Shown here: in pieces, positions 44,523 to 56,937 of the stretch
How positions within the stretch are numbered: the first letter of the stretch is position 1
Layout of the letters: the number at the start of each line of letters is the position of its first letter
From: Hygrophila difformis
Lineage: Eukaryota > Streptophyta > Magnoliopsida > Lamiales > Acanthaceae
Reading direction: 5' to 3'
Assembly (NCBI GenBank): GCA_030278955.1
Contig: JAOANR010000003.1
Span: 34,296,080-34,360,079, forward strand
Length of the DNA stretch: 64,000 nucleotides
Position numbers and translations under genes: made by a program
Notes under the pieces: model-generated
The model's input: only the letters and a program-made list of their open reading frames with translations
Told to the model about the DNA's origin: nothing
The model's database searches: none

Positions 44523-46253
44523 AGGGGAAGGACGCTGAAGATGGACGGAATCTGTAGAGATTCACTTTTGACTGGACTCACTGGAACCGTATTTTGGTAA
44601 CTTTCTGACTGATCTGTGACGCTAACCTATCCAAGTGTACAGCTTTGTCTGTATTTATATCTGTGTGTAATTAAGGTCGTGTCTGTATAACGAACCTTAG
44701 AATTATCTGTTATGATGGGTGTACGACGTATTTTGGGCAGTCGTACATTTATTGCTTTCCACAAGAGAATTTCGTCTTGAGTTCTCCATTATTTGAAAAA
44801 GATGTGTGACAGTCCAAGATGAATAAGTGACTGTCACGCCAAAAACAAGCTGTGACATGCTTGCATGCTCACAGTGTCTCTTTTTACTGCTTTCAATTAA
44901 ACAAACCGGCATAAAACAAGCATAAATCTGTCACCTAAATTCACATGTTGAATTTAGGCTAATGACGAAATCTTCAGACTACTAAATTGGGATAAAACAA
45001 TTAAAAATATGCATGACATAAATTCTTGAAGTTTTGAGCTATAAAAATCCAATGATATGATCACTTGAAAGACTAACAAACTTTCATGTTGAGAATTTGA
45101 TTGAATAAGTTGTAAGAATTTTTCAAAGGTGAGATTTGAGAATAAATGTATGACATGATCAAACCGTCCCTTGTGAGATCTGAGCCGAGTCATTTTTACT
45201 CAATACTTCTTTGATTGTGTGAATCAATTCGATTAAAGGGCACTAGAACTTGCAATTGGGACCGATTCAAGACCATGCCATATTCCCGAAATCGAGCATA
45301 TGATCGAGGCACTTAGAAAAATCCAAAATTTTGGCTTTCGTTTGAATTCCAAACCCAAAAACATTTTCCCTTTAGGATCAACCAATCTGAGCCTTTAAGC
45401 CTAATTTTTCTTTGAAGCCCTCTATATTATTCCTAGCCTTACAAAAAGACCAAGAAAATCAAACCCAAGTGTATATGAGCCATCCCATCAAGGCATAGTA
45501 ATTTTTGATCATCAAATATGTATCCATCGGTGTGCTATAAACCGATTCAAAAAAAAAAAAAAAAAAAAGGAGAAGAGAAGAAGTTGAGATCTATTCAACA
45601 AGAATAAATTACAAATGACAAAGCAAATTGGACAAAGTCTAATGTCATGCAAAAGAAGAAAGAAAAACAAAAGAAAGATAGCAATAATGATGATCATAAA
45701 TTCTGCAACATGCCAAGCTATGGTGGAATGGTGTCATATCACTCTTTAGCCCAATAATTCCTTTTCCTACCAAATGTTACAACCGTATGCCCCGTTATAA
45801 CCTTGAATAAGACCTCGGGATCTCGATTTGAGGAAATGAGCCGGTGGCGAGTTGGTCCAGTTGCAAGCTTATGGGAGAATTTAATTGAATTCGATCTTGA
45901 GCGTTAATGATAAAAGCCAATCTTGAGAGTGAGTGAACTTTCCGATTCTACTATACGTGAGGCTCTGCTTTGATTGATTAATGATTCATGTCATGCCTAA
46001 ATTCAAGAATTAAACCAATGTGATTTTCTAAACACATATTCAAGAAGAATTAACAATAATGATTGACTTGTGTGTTCACTCAAGTGAGAAGTATCATTCC
46101 ATTAAACACTGCAACCAAGAGAGTTTAATACTTGTAATTCTGATTGTCTTATCCCAATATAAAAAGAATGAAATTTCTGAGGCCACGCAAATGGATTGAA
46201 TATGCAGAGTCCAAGCTCCTAGGAGCACTGACTCTGACTGCTCGGGGACGATC
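44523..46253 (+). other. 3' non-coding region of element E
   Basis: No gene supported. It holds a run of 20 A (45549-45568), then AT-rich DNA. The stretch 45360-45440 (CAACCAATCTGAGCCTTTAAGCC) and the GCTCGGGGACGATCAGTATTAAATG near the end are typical of the 3' region of Athila elements. Confidence 0.6.
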
Positions 46254-46273
46254 AGTATTAAATGTGAGGATGT
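46254..46273 (+). other. Polypurine tract of element E
   Basis: GTATTAAATGTGAGGATGT immediately before the LTR start TGATAATGG at 46274. Confidence 0.7.
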
Positions 46274-49200
46274 TGATAATGGCCAAAATTGTCCATTATT
46301 TCCAATCCATTTCCGTGTCTGAGACGGACATTTTGATCGTGATTCCATCTTATTTCAATAAGAAAGCAGTTGAATTTGACAGATTAATGCGAGTTTGTAA
46401 AAACATTGAGCCGGTAATAAAAAGACACAAAATATGCAATTTTAATTGCATTTGTGTTAGAAAAATCCAAAAACATGAAAAAAGGAAAAAGAAAAGAAAA
46501 AGGAATGAAAAGATGAGCAAAAGAATAAAAGAGCCCACAAAAATCCAAAAGATGGGAAAAAGATTGAAAATCCCACAACTGAAAATTTGGTTAAGTGATT
46601 GAAGCACAATTCGAATTGTGAGCAATTCGAATTAATTCGAATTGCACAACAATTCGAATTGCTGAAGAGAGCAAAGAAATGGTTAAGTGTTGGAAGGAAT
46701 GCAGAAGGCTAGTTCGAATTATTCAAGTTCGAATTAATTCGAATTAGGGAATGAAGAGAGAAGAAACCCAAAGGCAAGAAGAAGATGCAATTCGAATTGT
46801 CCAAGTTCGAATTAATTCGAATTGGCACAAACAATTCGAATTGCCAACAAAGTGCAATGAGCTAAGCAGAAACCCTCATCCAATTCGAGAAAAGATCAAT
46901 TCGAATTATTCACAACAATTCGAATTGACTACTGAAGGACAAAATCCCAGCTCAAGGAAGAGATCTCACAATTCGAATTAATTCGAATTGGTTGAGATAA
47001 TTCGAACTTCACTCAACAATTCATCCAAAGAAAGCTGTGCACAACACTGGTGGGCCTAGGGTTTTGAAGATTGTCTATAAAAGCAGACCTTCCACAACAG
47101 AATCAGAGATGAAGAATTTTAACCAAAAGGCAGCTTGGGACAAAAAGAACAGCAGGAGGTTCCACACCCCTTAAGGGTTAGGTAGGTAGTTTAGATTAGT
47201 TTAGTTTATTTTTCTTGCAAGTATTCTAATCTTTACATGCTGTAATCTTAGTTTAGTATAGAAGCAGTTTGTGTAACCCTTAGAGTAGCCATTTTCCATA
47301 TGTTTACATGCTTTCTAGTTAGAATAAACCCTACCTTCAAGTTAATGATGGTGTTGGGTTCTTATTTTGCTTTCAAGTGTCAATACAAGGAAAATTTCCA
47401 GAAATGGTTTTATCCATTTGTTTTGGCACTCTTTAATGCTTTCCCTAGAAATAAATGCTTAGTGTTTGTTTGTTTCAACTAGGTTACATTTATTATGTCC
47501 TAGTTGACATTCAAACTTAATAAATGCATGTTTGATGGGTTTTTGGCTTGATTTAGTGCCTTAGAGCTTCAAATAAGTGTTCTTAGGTTTTAGATGTTTT
47601 TAATGTCTGTGTTAATTTGTGTTTTAGTTTTATTCTTCCTGTCTTAATCTCATTTCGTGCTTCCTTAGATAACTTGTGTGTTCTTAGTTTACTCATGTAG
47701 TTCTTAGATAACTAGATGTTTTAGGCTCTTTGATCTCTGATTTCTTGTTTGTAAAAATAGGGTTGAATCTGGCCAATACCCACTAGACATGTATTTGTTT
47801 ATTTCTTGAAAATCTCACTAGGGTGGCTGTGAAATGACACTGATGTGAGATGAAGGATTTAGCAAATCTAAACCCATCATTACAGTACAGTGTTCACCTA
47901 ACCCATACTTGTGAGAACAAAAATTGTTGTGTTTGAAAATATGTGATTCGAATTGAGGCAGTTCGAATTAATTCGAATTGCTAAGGGAAATTCGAATTGC
48001 ATACCCAAACTATTCTCTTCATGTGGTTTTCAACCAATTCGAATTATGTCATTCGAGTTAATTCGAACTGCTCAACAATTCGAATTGGGTTAAAAACCAC
48101 ATTGTATCCATTGCCACACATTCATGCCTTAGTTTATTTTCCATCCTCTACCAATTCGAATTGTTGCAATTCGAATTAATTCGAATTGCTGTATAATTCG
48201 AACTCACCCTCCCTTTGAGGTAAATACCTTAGTCAATTTGAGCGAAGAAAGGAACTTCGCCAATTCGAATTGTCCAATTCGAATTAATTCGAATTGGCCA
48301 ATAATTCGAATTGGATGATGCTCCAATTTCTAGCAATGATCAATTGAGTAAGTAATACTTCATCCTTCATGCATTCTCAATTCGAATTACCCCAATAATT
48401 CGAATTGAACCATCCCTTCTATTTTGGAAACTCCAAAAATATTTTCTTTCATGATTTGTGTAAGTTGCATGGGTGTATTGGGCCTAGGCCCAATTCATCT
48501 GATTTCTATCCATTACACATCTCAACCCACTAGTGTCCATTTATTGTGTGCTTAACACCCACACAATACCAAAAATATTTTCTTACTTTTATGTTTTTCT
48601 CTTTCATTGTGTGTATGAACGGATAATGAGAAACACCACAGATTAATGTTGGTGAAAGGTCCCTTCACAGGGATATCGACTAACCCGTCTTCTGTGTGTC
48701 AATCATTATCTGTTATTTTGCATGATCCGGTTAGTGGTTGGTGGAAGCTTCGGCGAGCGTTCTCTTCACTAAGAGTTTCGATTAGTCACTCAGTCAATTC
48801 CTAATCAGATACAGTTTTAATTTTCTTTATCTTAATTTCTCAACCTGAATTCAAGTTGCAATAGTATTAACTGATGCCGACCAACATCAATTAAGACATA
48901 TTACAGCAAGAAATATGTGGGTTTTTCTTCCACTCACAGACAAAAGAAAACTAATTGACGGCGGTCACCGTTGTTTGGAATTCTTTTTGTCTAAAATCAG
49001 TCATCTGGGGTAATTGGGAACCGGATAGCAGATGTTTGCAGCCCGGAAAACCCCAACTATCTCTGGCACTTTTTTTTAGCCGATTTCTCCTCATCTCAGG
49101 CTAATTCACTTTTGTGTATCACATTCTGTCTAATCCCACCATATATTTTGGGGTATTTTATTTTCCTCTTCATATACATGTATGCATGATATTATTATGT

Positions 49201-51194
49201 AGATGTTCTGGTCTTATTGCTATTTTGGGGATCCTTCCCCTTGGACACAGAAGTCTTGATTTAAATCAGATGCTGCATAATAAATTTCCAACAAAAATTC
49301 CTTTATAAAATCCGGATCTGAGTAAGGGATAAATTCAACAGTTATGACTAATTCATATTCCACTGGGGGTTGATTTTGAGAGCTCAGAAGCAGAGTCAGC
49401 GATTAGGTCTCATCTAGACTGAAAGGATCTGTGTTTTAATTGAGAGTTTAGTACCTGTCTAGGGAATGATTTTCAAATATTTAATTGCTCTCGAAATTGC
49501 TGTGTGTTGGAAATCTGATATTAGATATCGCATTAAGTCAATATCCACTTGGGTGTAGATGAGATGTGATAAATAATACTAGAGGAACAACATATATGCC
49601 TTGGTGAATTTATAAGGTAAGGTCGAGTATTCCTTCGACTACTATCTTCTTCTGCCAAAGTCTAGAATTGAGTCTTGAGTGAGTACATCCGGAATAGGTT
49701 CATTTATGGATCTATTTCATTTAGTTTGTATCTCATAACTACCCAGATGTTGTAAGCCCTGTGGCTTATTGATATCTCGGGGGTTCTTGATCTGCATCTG
49801 GTCACCAAGACCAGGGGCTCTTTTATACTAACGGAAAGAGACGTTTTTAACGATTCCGAGTGATAGATTTAAATGCTTTCTTTACAGCTTTCTTTACTGC
49901 TTTCCTTTTAAATGCTTTCATAGAGGTCACTCGGAAGAATTAGGGGCTGTCCATCTGTTAAAAGGTTTGAGAGTTATGGAATGGTTTGGGGCTTTATTTG
50001 AAACTTTGGATGTGACATGGGGGATTGATAGCAGTACTTGGCATGTCAACTAATGATTTGACAGGTGTTGCTCGTCCACCGTAAATGATTAACATACTTT
50101 TGCAAGGCATTGCAAAGGGAGTTAAGAGTTTATGGTATCTTAGAAATTGCTGTCTTAAGAGCATGTAAACTCTTACTGTAAGTACCTGTCTGTTAAAGGG
50201 AACATGGTATAGAGAGCATGAGAGTTAGCTAACTGGAGGATTATCCCAAGCTAAGATCTGTGTATAAAAAAATGGAAGTTTAATTGTGTTTCATCTGAAT
50301 CTTGTCCAATCTTTATTATTTCCTCCCTGTCCCTTCTGTCATATTTAACCTGCTTTCTAGATAGTGTAGCATAAGTTTAAATTGCTTTCGTAGTATAGAT
50401 TTAATTGCTTTCCTCGATCTAGTTTACCATGCTTTGTAGAATAATTTCTACTGCTTTCATGATCTGGTTTAATTTATGTCAAGTAGTTGTTAGAAACCCT
50501 TGCAAAACTTGAAACGAGTAACCGAGTGGAAAATCTTAGTAAACGACGTGGGTCCTGCTTCCATCGCACATCCTCCAGTAAACGATCCGGTACTTACTAT
50601 AAATTACTGCAATTTTTGACCCGTGCGCTTTCGGGAGCACAGTTTCGTGACACGAGTAAATAAAAACAACATTTCGAGAAAATACTCATGTAGTGGGAAG
50701 AAGTTCAAAAGTTTCATGGCGCTATTGCCGGGGATCATAACTTGGGAGCGCCATGAAATGGGAAATTGTATTTAGACGATTCTTCACTCCCCTGGCGGCG
50801 TAATGAAACTCGTCAAAAGTTTCATGACGCTATTGCCGGGGAGGATGCAGCGCAGTTGCAATAAACATTACTCTATTAAGTATACTGGTATCTGGTAAGG
50901 ATGAATCGTTTATCCCGCGCAGGTATCTTCTTGACATGAAATTAAGAGAAGCATTATGGTGCAGATACCTAGGACTTTCAGGGTGACAGACTGAAGGTCC
51001 ATCCCGGTTGCACCATGATACTTGTCAAAAGTTTCATGACTGGAAGGACCACAGCGCTATTTGAACCCCACGGGAGTAATAAAAAGGGAAATCTTAATAT
51101 ATCCTTAAACCCCTTCCCTACATCATAACTCTTATCATTTAATAAATCCACATCAGAAAATTACTCGTGTTGGCGAAGCTCGTCAAAAGTTTCA
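46274..51194 (+). mobile_element. 3' LTR of element E, 4921 bp
   Basis: Same termini and internal order as 30213-35109, including both palindrome arrays, the TATA box (47075-47083) and the internal primer-site modules (50709-51050). Followed by ATAGC at 51195-51199. Confidence 0.95.
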
Positions 51195-51199
51195 ATAGC
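51195..51199. repeat. Target site duplication of element E, right copy (ATAGC)
   Basis: Identical to 30208-30212; flanks the end of the 3' LTR (AAAAGTTTCA). Confidence 0.95.
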
Positions 51200-52302
51200 A
51201 CCGTGAACTCGTAGTGTCCGTAACGAGTTCTGAACGCCGTTTTTGGGATGTCCTTTTCGGCGATCCTCAACTGGTGATATCCAGATCGCAGGTCGATCTT
51301 TGAGAATACTGAAGCTCCCTTCAGTTGGTCGAATAAATCTTCGATCCTGGGTAACGGGTACTTGTTCTTGACGGTGACTTGATTAAGTCCTCTATAATCA
51401 ATGCATAGTCGTAGACCTCCCTCTTTCTTCTTAACGAATAAGACCGGGGCTCCCCATGGAGACGTGCTTGGCCTTATGTATCCTTTCTCCAACAGCTCCT
51501 CGAGTTGTTCCTTTAGTTCCTTCATTTCTAGTGGCGCCATGCGGTAAGGGGCTTTCGAGACAGGTTCCGTTCCCGGAATGAGATCTATAGTGAATTCAAG
51601 ATCTCTCTCGGGTGGCATGCCGGGAACGTCTTCAGGAAATACATCCGGGTATTCTCTCACCACCGGAATGTCATCTACCTTGACTCCTTCAGCCTCAAGG
51701 TTATGTATGTAGCACGCATATAATGCATAACCCTTACGCATTAAGCTACATAACTTAAGGGCGTTAACTATCTTGTTAGACTTCTTAGGGGGCTGGGAGT
51801 AAAAGATGACTCTTTTCCCCTTAGTCTTTGACAGCGTGATCTTTTGCTTTTGGCATTCGATCACGGCTTTATATCGGGTTAACCAATCCATCCCTAGTAT
51901 GACGTCAAAATCCCTTAAATCAAATTCTACCAAGTTCGCGAAAAACTCTACGTTCTTTATAACTATCGGAATTCCGGTATAGCGCTTAGAGCATGATACT
52001 ACCTCACGTGACGGTAGTTGAATTCCTAAGTTAATCAGCTCGCTCTTAGTTAGATCTAGTTCAGGTAAGACTCTTGATGATATTATTGAACAACTAGCTC
52101 CTGAGTCAAACAGAACTTTAAGGGGTGTACTTAAGACATGGAACGTACCTCCCATTACGTCACCTTGCATAGGCACATCCGCCTCGTTGATGACATTCAA
52201 CCGCCCTATTGGACGTCCCTGATTGCCTTGCTGATCCCGGTTCGGGTTCTGATTTTGTTGCTGATTTGGGTTTTGTGGAGGACGTTGATTTTGGTTGAAG
52301 TT
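51200..52302 (-). pseudogene. Element D protease and N-terminal RT
   Basis: Minus-strand frame with a retropepsin ([20 protein letters not shown], then [19 protein letters not shown]), the linker [18 protein letters not shown] and RT fingers ([48 protein letters not shown]), after which element E interrupts at TV. The DSG active site is intact. It is in frame with gag upstream; only a TAG at 52303-52305 lies between. Clearly the other half of the pol at 27838-30212. Confidence 0.9.
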
Positions 52303-53457
52303 CTAGTTTTGAGGGGGTCTATACCCCTGGTTGTTTCCATTCCGCCCATCTTGATTGCGAGGCTGCGCTGGCCCCGTGCCTAAGTCTTCCCTCTTGGTGA
52401 TGTTTTCCGGTCGAGTGCGGCACTCATTCACCCAGTGGCCATTGCGACCACACCGGTAGCATGCGCCCTGTTGGGGGCATCCTCTAGCCAAATGAGGCTT
52501 GCCACATCTTGGGCATGGTGGCACCGGATTACCCTGGAAAAAGACTCTCCCATCATTTCCTCCATTGTTGTTCGGAGGGGGTCTCTTCAGGCCTCCCCGA
52601 AAGTTGTCTCCCCCAGAATTGTTACCGGATCGATTATCCCTATTCCTCTTATCTTGTCCCTGAGATACCCAACCGGGCTCTCCACTCACTTTCCTCTTCA
52701 TTTGTTGCACCCTTGCGACAGCTATCGCACGATCATACACCGCCTGCAAGTCCGGGTAATGGACGCCGGTGATCACTTCTCGTACGGTCAAGTTCAGCCC
52801 CATTTCAAATTTTTGTGCCTTTTCCACGTCTTTCGGCACGAGTCTTGGTGCGAAACGCACCAACTCCTTGAAACGGGCGTAGTATTCCTGTACCGTTTGT
52901 CCTCCTTGCTTCAGCGAGAGGAACTCCTCGTACATCGCCGCCTTTGTGCTCATGGGATAGAATCGATCCCTGTGCAGTCCCATGAATTCCTCCCACGAGT
53001 AGGGTTCTTCGTCCTCAATTAACTTGTCCTGCGTGGCACGCCACCACTCGTCCGCCTCAGCTCCGATGTAGTATGATGCCACGTGCACCTTCTCGCCAAT
53101 CGGGCACCTCACAGCGTTTAGTAGCTTATCGAATGTTCGGATCCATTCCTCGAGTTTAGCCGGGTACTCTTCGCCAGCGTAGCACAGAGGGTGATACGAG
53201 TTTACCATAGCTAGGTAGTTAATGCGGGCCTCGGGTGGAGGTGCCGCAACTGCTTGACCCTGGTTCAACTGCGCATTCCCTAGCGCAATAAGAATCTCTT
53301 CTAAAGTGCGTACGCGAGCGTCCATGTTTGGCATGAGGTTTGCTGGCTCCTCTTGAGCGTGCACCCCCTCGTTGGGTATAGGCATATCTTGTTGCCCAGG
53401 TGTTTCGTTGGTATTGGGAGTAAAGGGCTGGTCGCGTGGTCTTCCTCTCGGTGCCAT
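52303..53457 (-). pseudogene. Element D gag (Tekay/Del type)
   Basis: ATG at 53457 on the minus strand, 384 codons to TAG at 52303-52305. After a polar N-terminus, the retrotransposon gag core runs from ~residue 110 to 240 (AKLEEWIRTFDKLLNAV, GAEADEWWRATQDKL, MYEEFLSLKQGGQTVQEYYA, RFAPRLVPKDVEKAQKFEMG). Two adjacent Cys motifs follow: CPRCGKPHLARGC and the CCHC knuckle CYRCGRNGHWVNEC, then an Asn/Gln-rich tail. In relatives gag-pol is one frame, so the TAG is probably a mutation rather than programmed readthrough, though the latter is not excluded. Gag core is otherwise undamaged. Confidence 0.9.
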
Positions 53458-53787
53458 GCTGTTGCAAGAACAAGAGATTTTAGATTTCTTGTTGAAGTAT
53501 TATATAATACTTGCAAAGTGATTTGAATAAAGGATTGTATTAACAGGTATTAATCTTCTGGAACATGTTAGTAGAGGTTGTTTGGAGTTTAGTGTACTAT
53601 TTGTTGTTGGAGGTTGTTTACTACTTGCTGTTTTGTTTTTCGTTTTCGTTTGTGTTCGTTTTCTCTTCTTTTTTTTTTTGGGCGTGAACAGTAACCTGTT
53701 CAGGTTTCTTTTTTTTTCATGAGACCCTAGGGTCTAGGGTCTAGGGTTTCAGGGTTTAGGGTTGGAGATTCCCTTGTTTGATTTTTA
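53458..53787 (-). other. Pre-gag leader of element D, cut by the Helitron-like insertion
   Basis: Non-coding, T-rich on the plus strand, with telomere-like GGGTCTAGGGTTTCAGGGTT (53732-53751). It matches the leader of element C in order up to CCCTTGTTTGATT (C: CCCTCTTTGATC), and stops at the TC-terminus at 53788. Confidence 0.7.
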
Positions 53788-53835
53788 TCTCTATATAATA
53801 TCTATTATCTCTTTATATACTATAAGAGGAGCTCC

Positions 53836-55444
53836 AAAACTCCCATTTGATTATCAGCCGTTCATCCAAATTGATTTCAATCTCCACCGTTCAGTGCTTA
53901 ATTGAATTTTGGCCGTTGGATTGGACACTGCAGCTGGAATTGATTGGTGTCCATCGGATCAAAATTCAGCCCACGTTCGTTTTATCCATTCTTGCTTCGT
54001 TTCCGATTATTCTCAATCGCACGCCCTTACGAGCGACTTCCTTTCTTTCACTCTTTGTCTCCGCTACCGTCCGGCGAGCCTACGCCGCATATCCTCCGCC
54101 GGCCTTGGTCGGGTTTTACCTTTTCCTTAGATTGCAATTCTTCTCTTCCCCTCACTGCGACGCGCGCCCTTTCACGTTAAAAATCGTTGCCTCGCGAAAC
54201 CCTAGCGCCGCACTCACCGGAGGGTCGTGTGCTCCGATTGGCGAATGCCTTCTCATACGCTGCGTAGCGCCGCACATCTGCCGCCGCGCTGTCCCCAAGT
54301 CCTTTGCATCCGCCGTTGCCTTTGCTGTTGCCTCGCCGTCGCCGTCCTTCGCCGCACCCCCCATCCGCGCAAGTCTCGCCTCATTCAGAAAGACAAATTT
54401 GGGTGCCCTTACGTGGGCCGATCCTTCTTCTGCAGGTTAGATTTGTTTGTGTTGTCTTATGGTTTCGATTTTCCTACCGTATTACTTGTGCTTATGCCCT
54501 ATTTCAGCTAATTGTGCCCTAGAAAGAACACGCATTCGTCGCCCTTTCCCACAGCTGATCCGTTCTGTGGCCGGAACCGCTTCGCACGCCAACGAGGTCG
54601 GATCCCTGCTGCTTGTTTTTGGAGTTTATTCTGTGGCCGGAACCACTTTTTGGAGTTTATTTGTCAATTTAAGTTCTCCGAATTGCTTCACAATTGTAAT
54701 TCCGCTGCTTGAATTTCCACTTTTTACTATCTATACTTTCGGGCTTTAAATGTTCGATCTGTTAGCTGCTGTTCTTGTTTTCCATTTTGTTGCATCTGTT
54801 TTCTGCGTAGTTTTCTTCTGTTGTGTTGCTGTAATGCACTGTGATTTCGTACAAGCCTAGAAAGTTATTACTATATGAAGGAATATCTAGCGGGTGTGGA
54901 TTTTTGTTCTATCTTGGTTGGGTTTTACCTTCAATGCATAATAAATTATGGTGGTGGATGTTATGAAATTTGTTGATGTTGTGTGTCAATTTTGTTTGTT
55001 CATTGACCATGTACTTGTTTTCTTATGTTGGTCCTATTTTTTTTAGGTTTGGTTGTTGGAGTTGACTATCTTTCTTTCTTGCCCTTTATATAATTGTTGG
55101 CGCTAACTATCTTTCTTTCTTGCCCTTTATGAAATTTATTGTTGGTTGTTTGGTCGTGATTTTTCTATCATTGTTGTTATTCGAATATGATTTTTTTAGG
55201 TTTTGTGACGCTAATTATATGCTATGAATTCACTTGTTTGGTTTCAGTGTATTGGCCTGGTCTCTTTCACTTTTCTGCTTGGTAACTGAACGTGTTTGGT
55301 GCTGTGTCAGCTCCTGCCAGGTAACCGCTTTTGACCATGCACTTGTTTTCTTATGTTGCTCCTATTTTTTTTAGGTTTGGTTGTTGGAGTTGACTATCTT
55401 TCTTTCTTGCCCTTTCCAGCTGTTACGGCCGCGATCTGCTCAAA
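53836..55444 (+). other. Leader of the Helitron-like element, no confirmed gene
   Basis: Contains a GC-rich CCG-rich part (54060-54400) with open frames that look like untranslated exon DNA. A TCTGTGGCCGGAACC word occurs twice (54563, 54630). A direct repeat of about 90 bp (55004-55100 and 55333-55425) centres on GGTTGTTGGAGTTGACTATC. The part just before 55445 may be the captured MND1 5' UTR and promoter. Confidence 0.45.
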
Positions 55445-55745
55445 ATGGTGAGAATTTTTCTGCAGATGATGTTACTGTTACTTTTTAGGTCTCGAATCCT
55501 GTCATCGAGCTTTATGGATTTCCCGATTTCGTTTTTTTAAAGATGTTGGGCGTCTCTATCTGATTTCGTGCATTTTTGGGTTTCCCTTTGATTTCGGGTT
55601 GTTGTAAGCTTTATAGCGTTGTTTTACATTGGATGTTTTAACTACCAAATCAATTCTTTGCCAGTCTAAGAAAAGAGGACTCTCTTTGGATGAGAAGAGC
55701 GAAAAAATGCTCCAGATTTTATATGAATCCCAGGATTTTTCCCTT
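55445..55745 (+). pseudogene. MND1: MND1 fragment, exons 1-2
   Basis: Exon 1 coding part is just ATG (55445-55447) followed by GT; exon 2 (55665-55745) after TTTGCCAG reads SKKRGLSLDEKSEKMLQILYESQDFSL and ends at a GTAAGT donor. This is the N-terminus of meiotic nuclear division protein 1, the HOP2 partner that assists DMC1/RAD51 strand invasion in meiosis. The rest of MND1 (winged-helix remainder and coiled coil) is absent. As the fragment keeps the gene's 5' end, it may supply the promoter for a chimeric transcript. Confidence 0.8.
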
Positions 55746-55989
55746 GTAAGTCTCCTGATGATTTTTGATAGAATCAAAGTCAACCTTCTTTCTGTTATTG
55801 TTTTTGTAATTCGATAATGCTTTTTGTTAATTTCTCGAAAGATATCCTCATTTCTCATCTATTTTGCTTCTGGTTCCGTCTCTTTGATGGTATGAAGCTA
55901 TGCTATGTTAGGCATAGCTTTGTCAAACTATTACCCTATGTTTACCCTTTTCATGGCACAACATCAAGTCATACAAAGCTTTATTCTGT

Positions 55990-56435
55990 TTCAGTGTTTG
56001 AATTGCGGGAGAGGATAAAATCCTAGAAGATCGAATGATCTGGAGCCGGATTTTCAGCGAAGAGTTTAATGTTAGTATGACGGTGAAAAATCTTTTATAA
56101 ACTGCCTCTTTTGGCAATAGTGTGTGCTTTTATGTGCTGACGTATCCTTTTATATAGGTATGGAGCATTACAAGGTCTTAATAAGCAAGAAACGGCCGAG
56201 AGATACGGGAAAGAGCAAGTACATGAGTGGAGACGCAGTTTTGACACACCTCCACCACATGGTGAGAGTTTGGAAATGTGTGCCGAGAGAGCTGTTGCTT
56301 AATTTAAAGAATTTGTAAGGATAAAAATTCCCCTCTCCTCTGTAATTATATGCTTATGCAAGCTACTGAGATGCTAATTGTGTAAGTAAACAGATTGTAC
56401 CGCAGCTTGAGTCCGGGAAAAACGTAATGATCGCC
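55990..56435 (+). pseudogene. Phosphoglycerate mutase (dPGAM) fragment, parts of three exons
   Basis: The clearest exon (56158-56314, after TATATAG) encodes [20 protein letters not shown] and [20 protein letters not shown], a close match to 2,3-bisphosphoglycerate-dependent phosphoglycerate mutase of chloroplast type. It has a TAA where the family has Tyr (AVA*FKE) and ends at a GTAAGG donor. The next exon (from 56394) starts IVPQLESGKNVMIA and breaks off near 56430. An upstream piece at ~55996-56070 (IWSRIFSEE) resembles the preceding exon. The active-site RHGE and other catalytic parts are missing; no enzyme can result. Confidence 0.7.
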
Positions 56436-56937
56436 TCATTCTCTTCGGCCCTGCCCCGCCCTCGCTGCTCTAGCCTTCCCTTTAAACCCTAATTTCTTTT
56501 GTTTTCCTTCTTTTTAGAGAAAAGCAGTTCGGGGATCAAAAAGCAGAGGTTTTCTCAATACTTTTCAAGTTTAGGCATGATGGGACACGAATGAGACACG
56601 AATGCTTGACGGTTGTTGAACTCTTTCATTATGTGAGTGGTTCCAAGTAATAAAAGGTGCTTTAGAAAGAGCATGATTCCAATTCCTGAACTTGGTTTCT
56701 AGCAAATGTGTGATCCCTGTTGGCTATCGTAAAACCTTGGAAAGTTTGAGTGAAAATTGACTTGTTGCTGAGCATGGCCTATGTGAAGAGTCAAATGGTG
56801 ACAAAATTGTTCAACTTCCGCATCCCAACTCTGAAGCTTCTTTTTGGTTTGTTAAGCTATTGATATTACTCCTGAGGTTACCAGATTATAATCTGTATTC
56901 TCATTTTTCATTTTTTCCCTACTTTATTGTTAATTAG
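56436..56937 (+). other. Unassigned exon-like pieces
   Basis: A C/T-rich leader-like stretch (56430-56520), then short open pieces containing FRHDGTRMRHECLTVVELFHY (56565-56640) and EHGLCEESNGDKIVQLPHPN (56773-56832). They may derive from further captured exons; not recognised. Confidence 0.3.

Noticed and set aside
46144..46602. 152-codon ORF across the 3' LTR boundary
   Set aside because: It crosses from the internal region into the LTR; the LTR part repeats at 30213-30538 and is Lys-rich low complexity without coding signals.
52303..52305. TAG between gag and protease of element D as programmed readthrough
   Set aside because: Possible, but elements B and C cannot confirm it and the integrase of D has several other breaks; a point mutation is simpler.
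53722..53766. Telomere-like GGGTTTAGGGTT repeats
   Set aside because: The same degenerate words occur in the leader of related retrotransposons (13014-13034), so they are part of the element and not an interstitial telomere.
53847..54440. 197-codon open frame at the start of the Helitron-like element
   Set aside because: No recognisable domain, low-complexity Ser/Ala/Pro content, and overlapping frames are also open because the region is GC-rich; treated as untranslated captured DNA.
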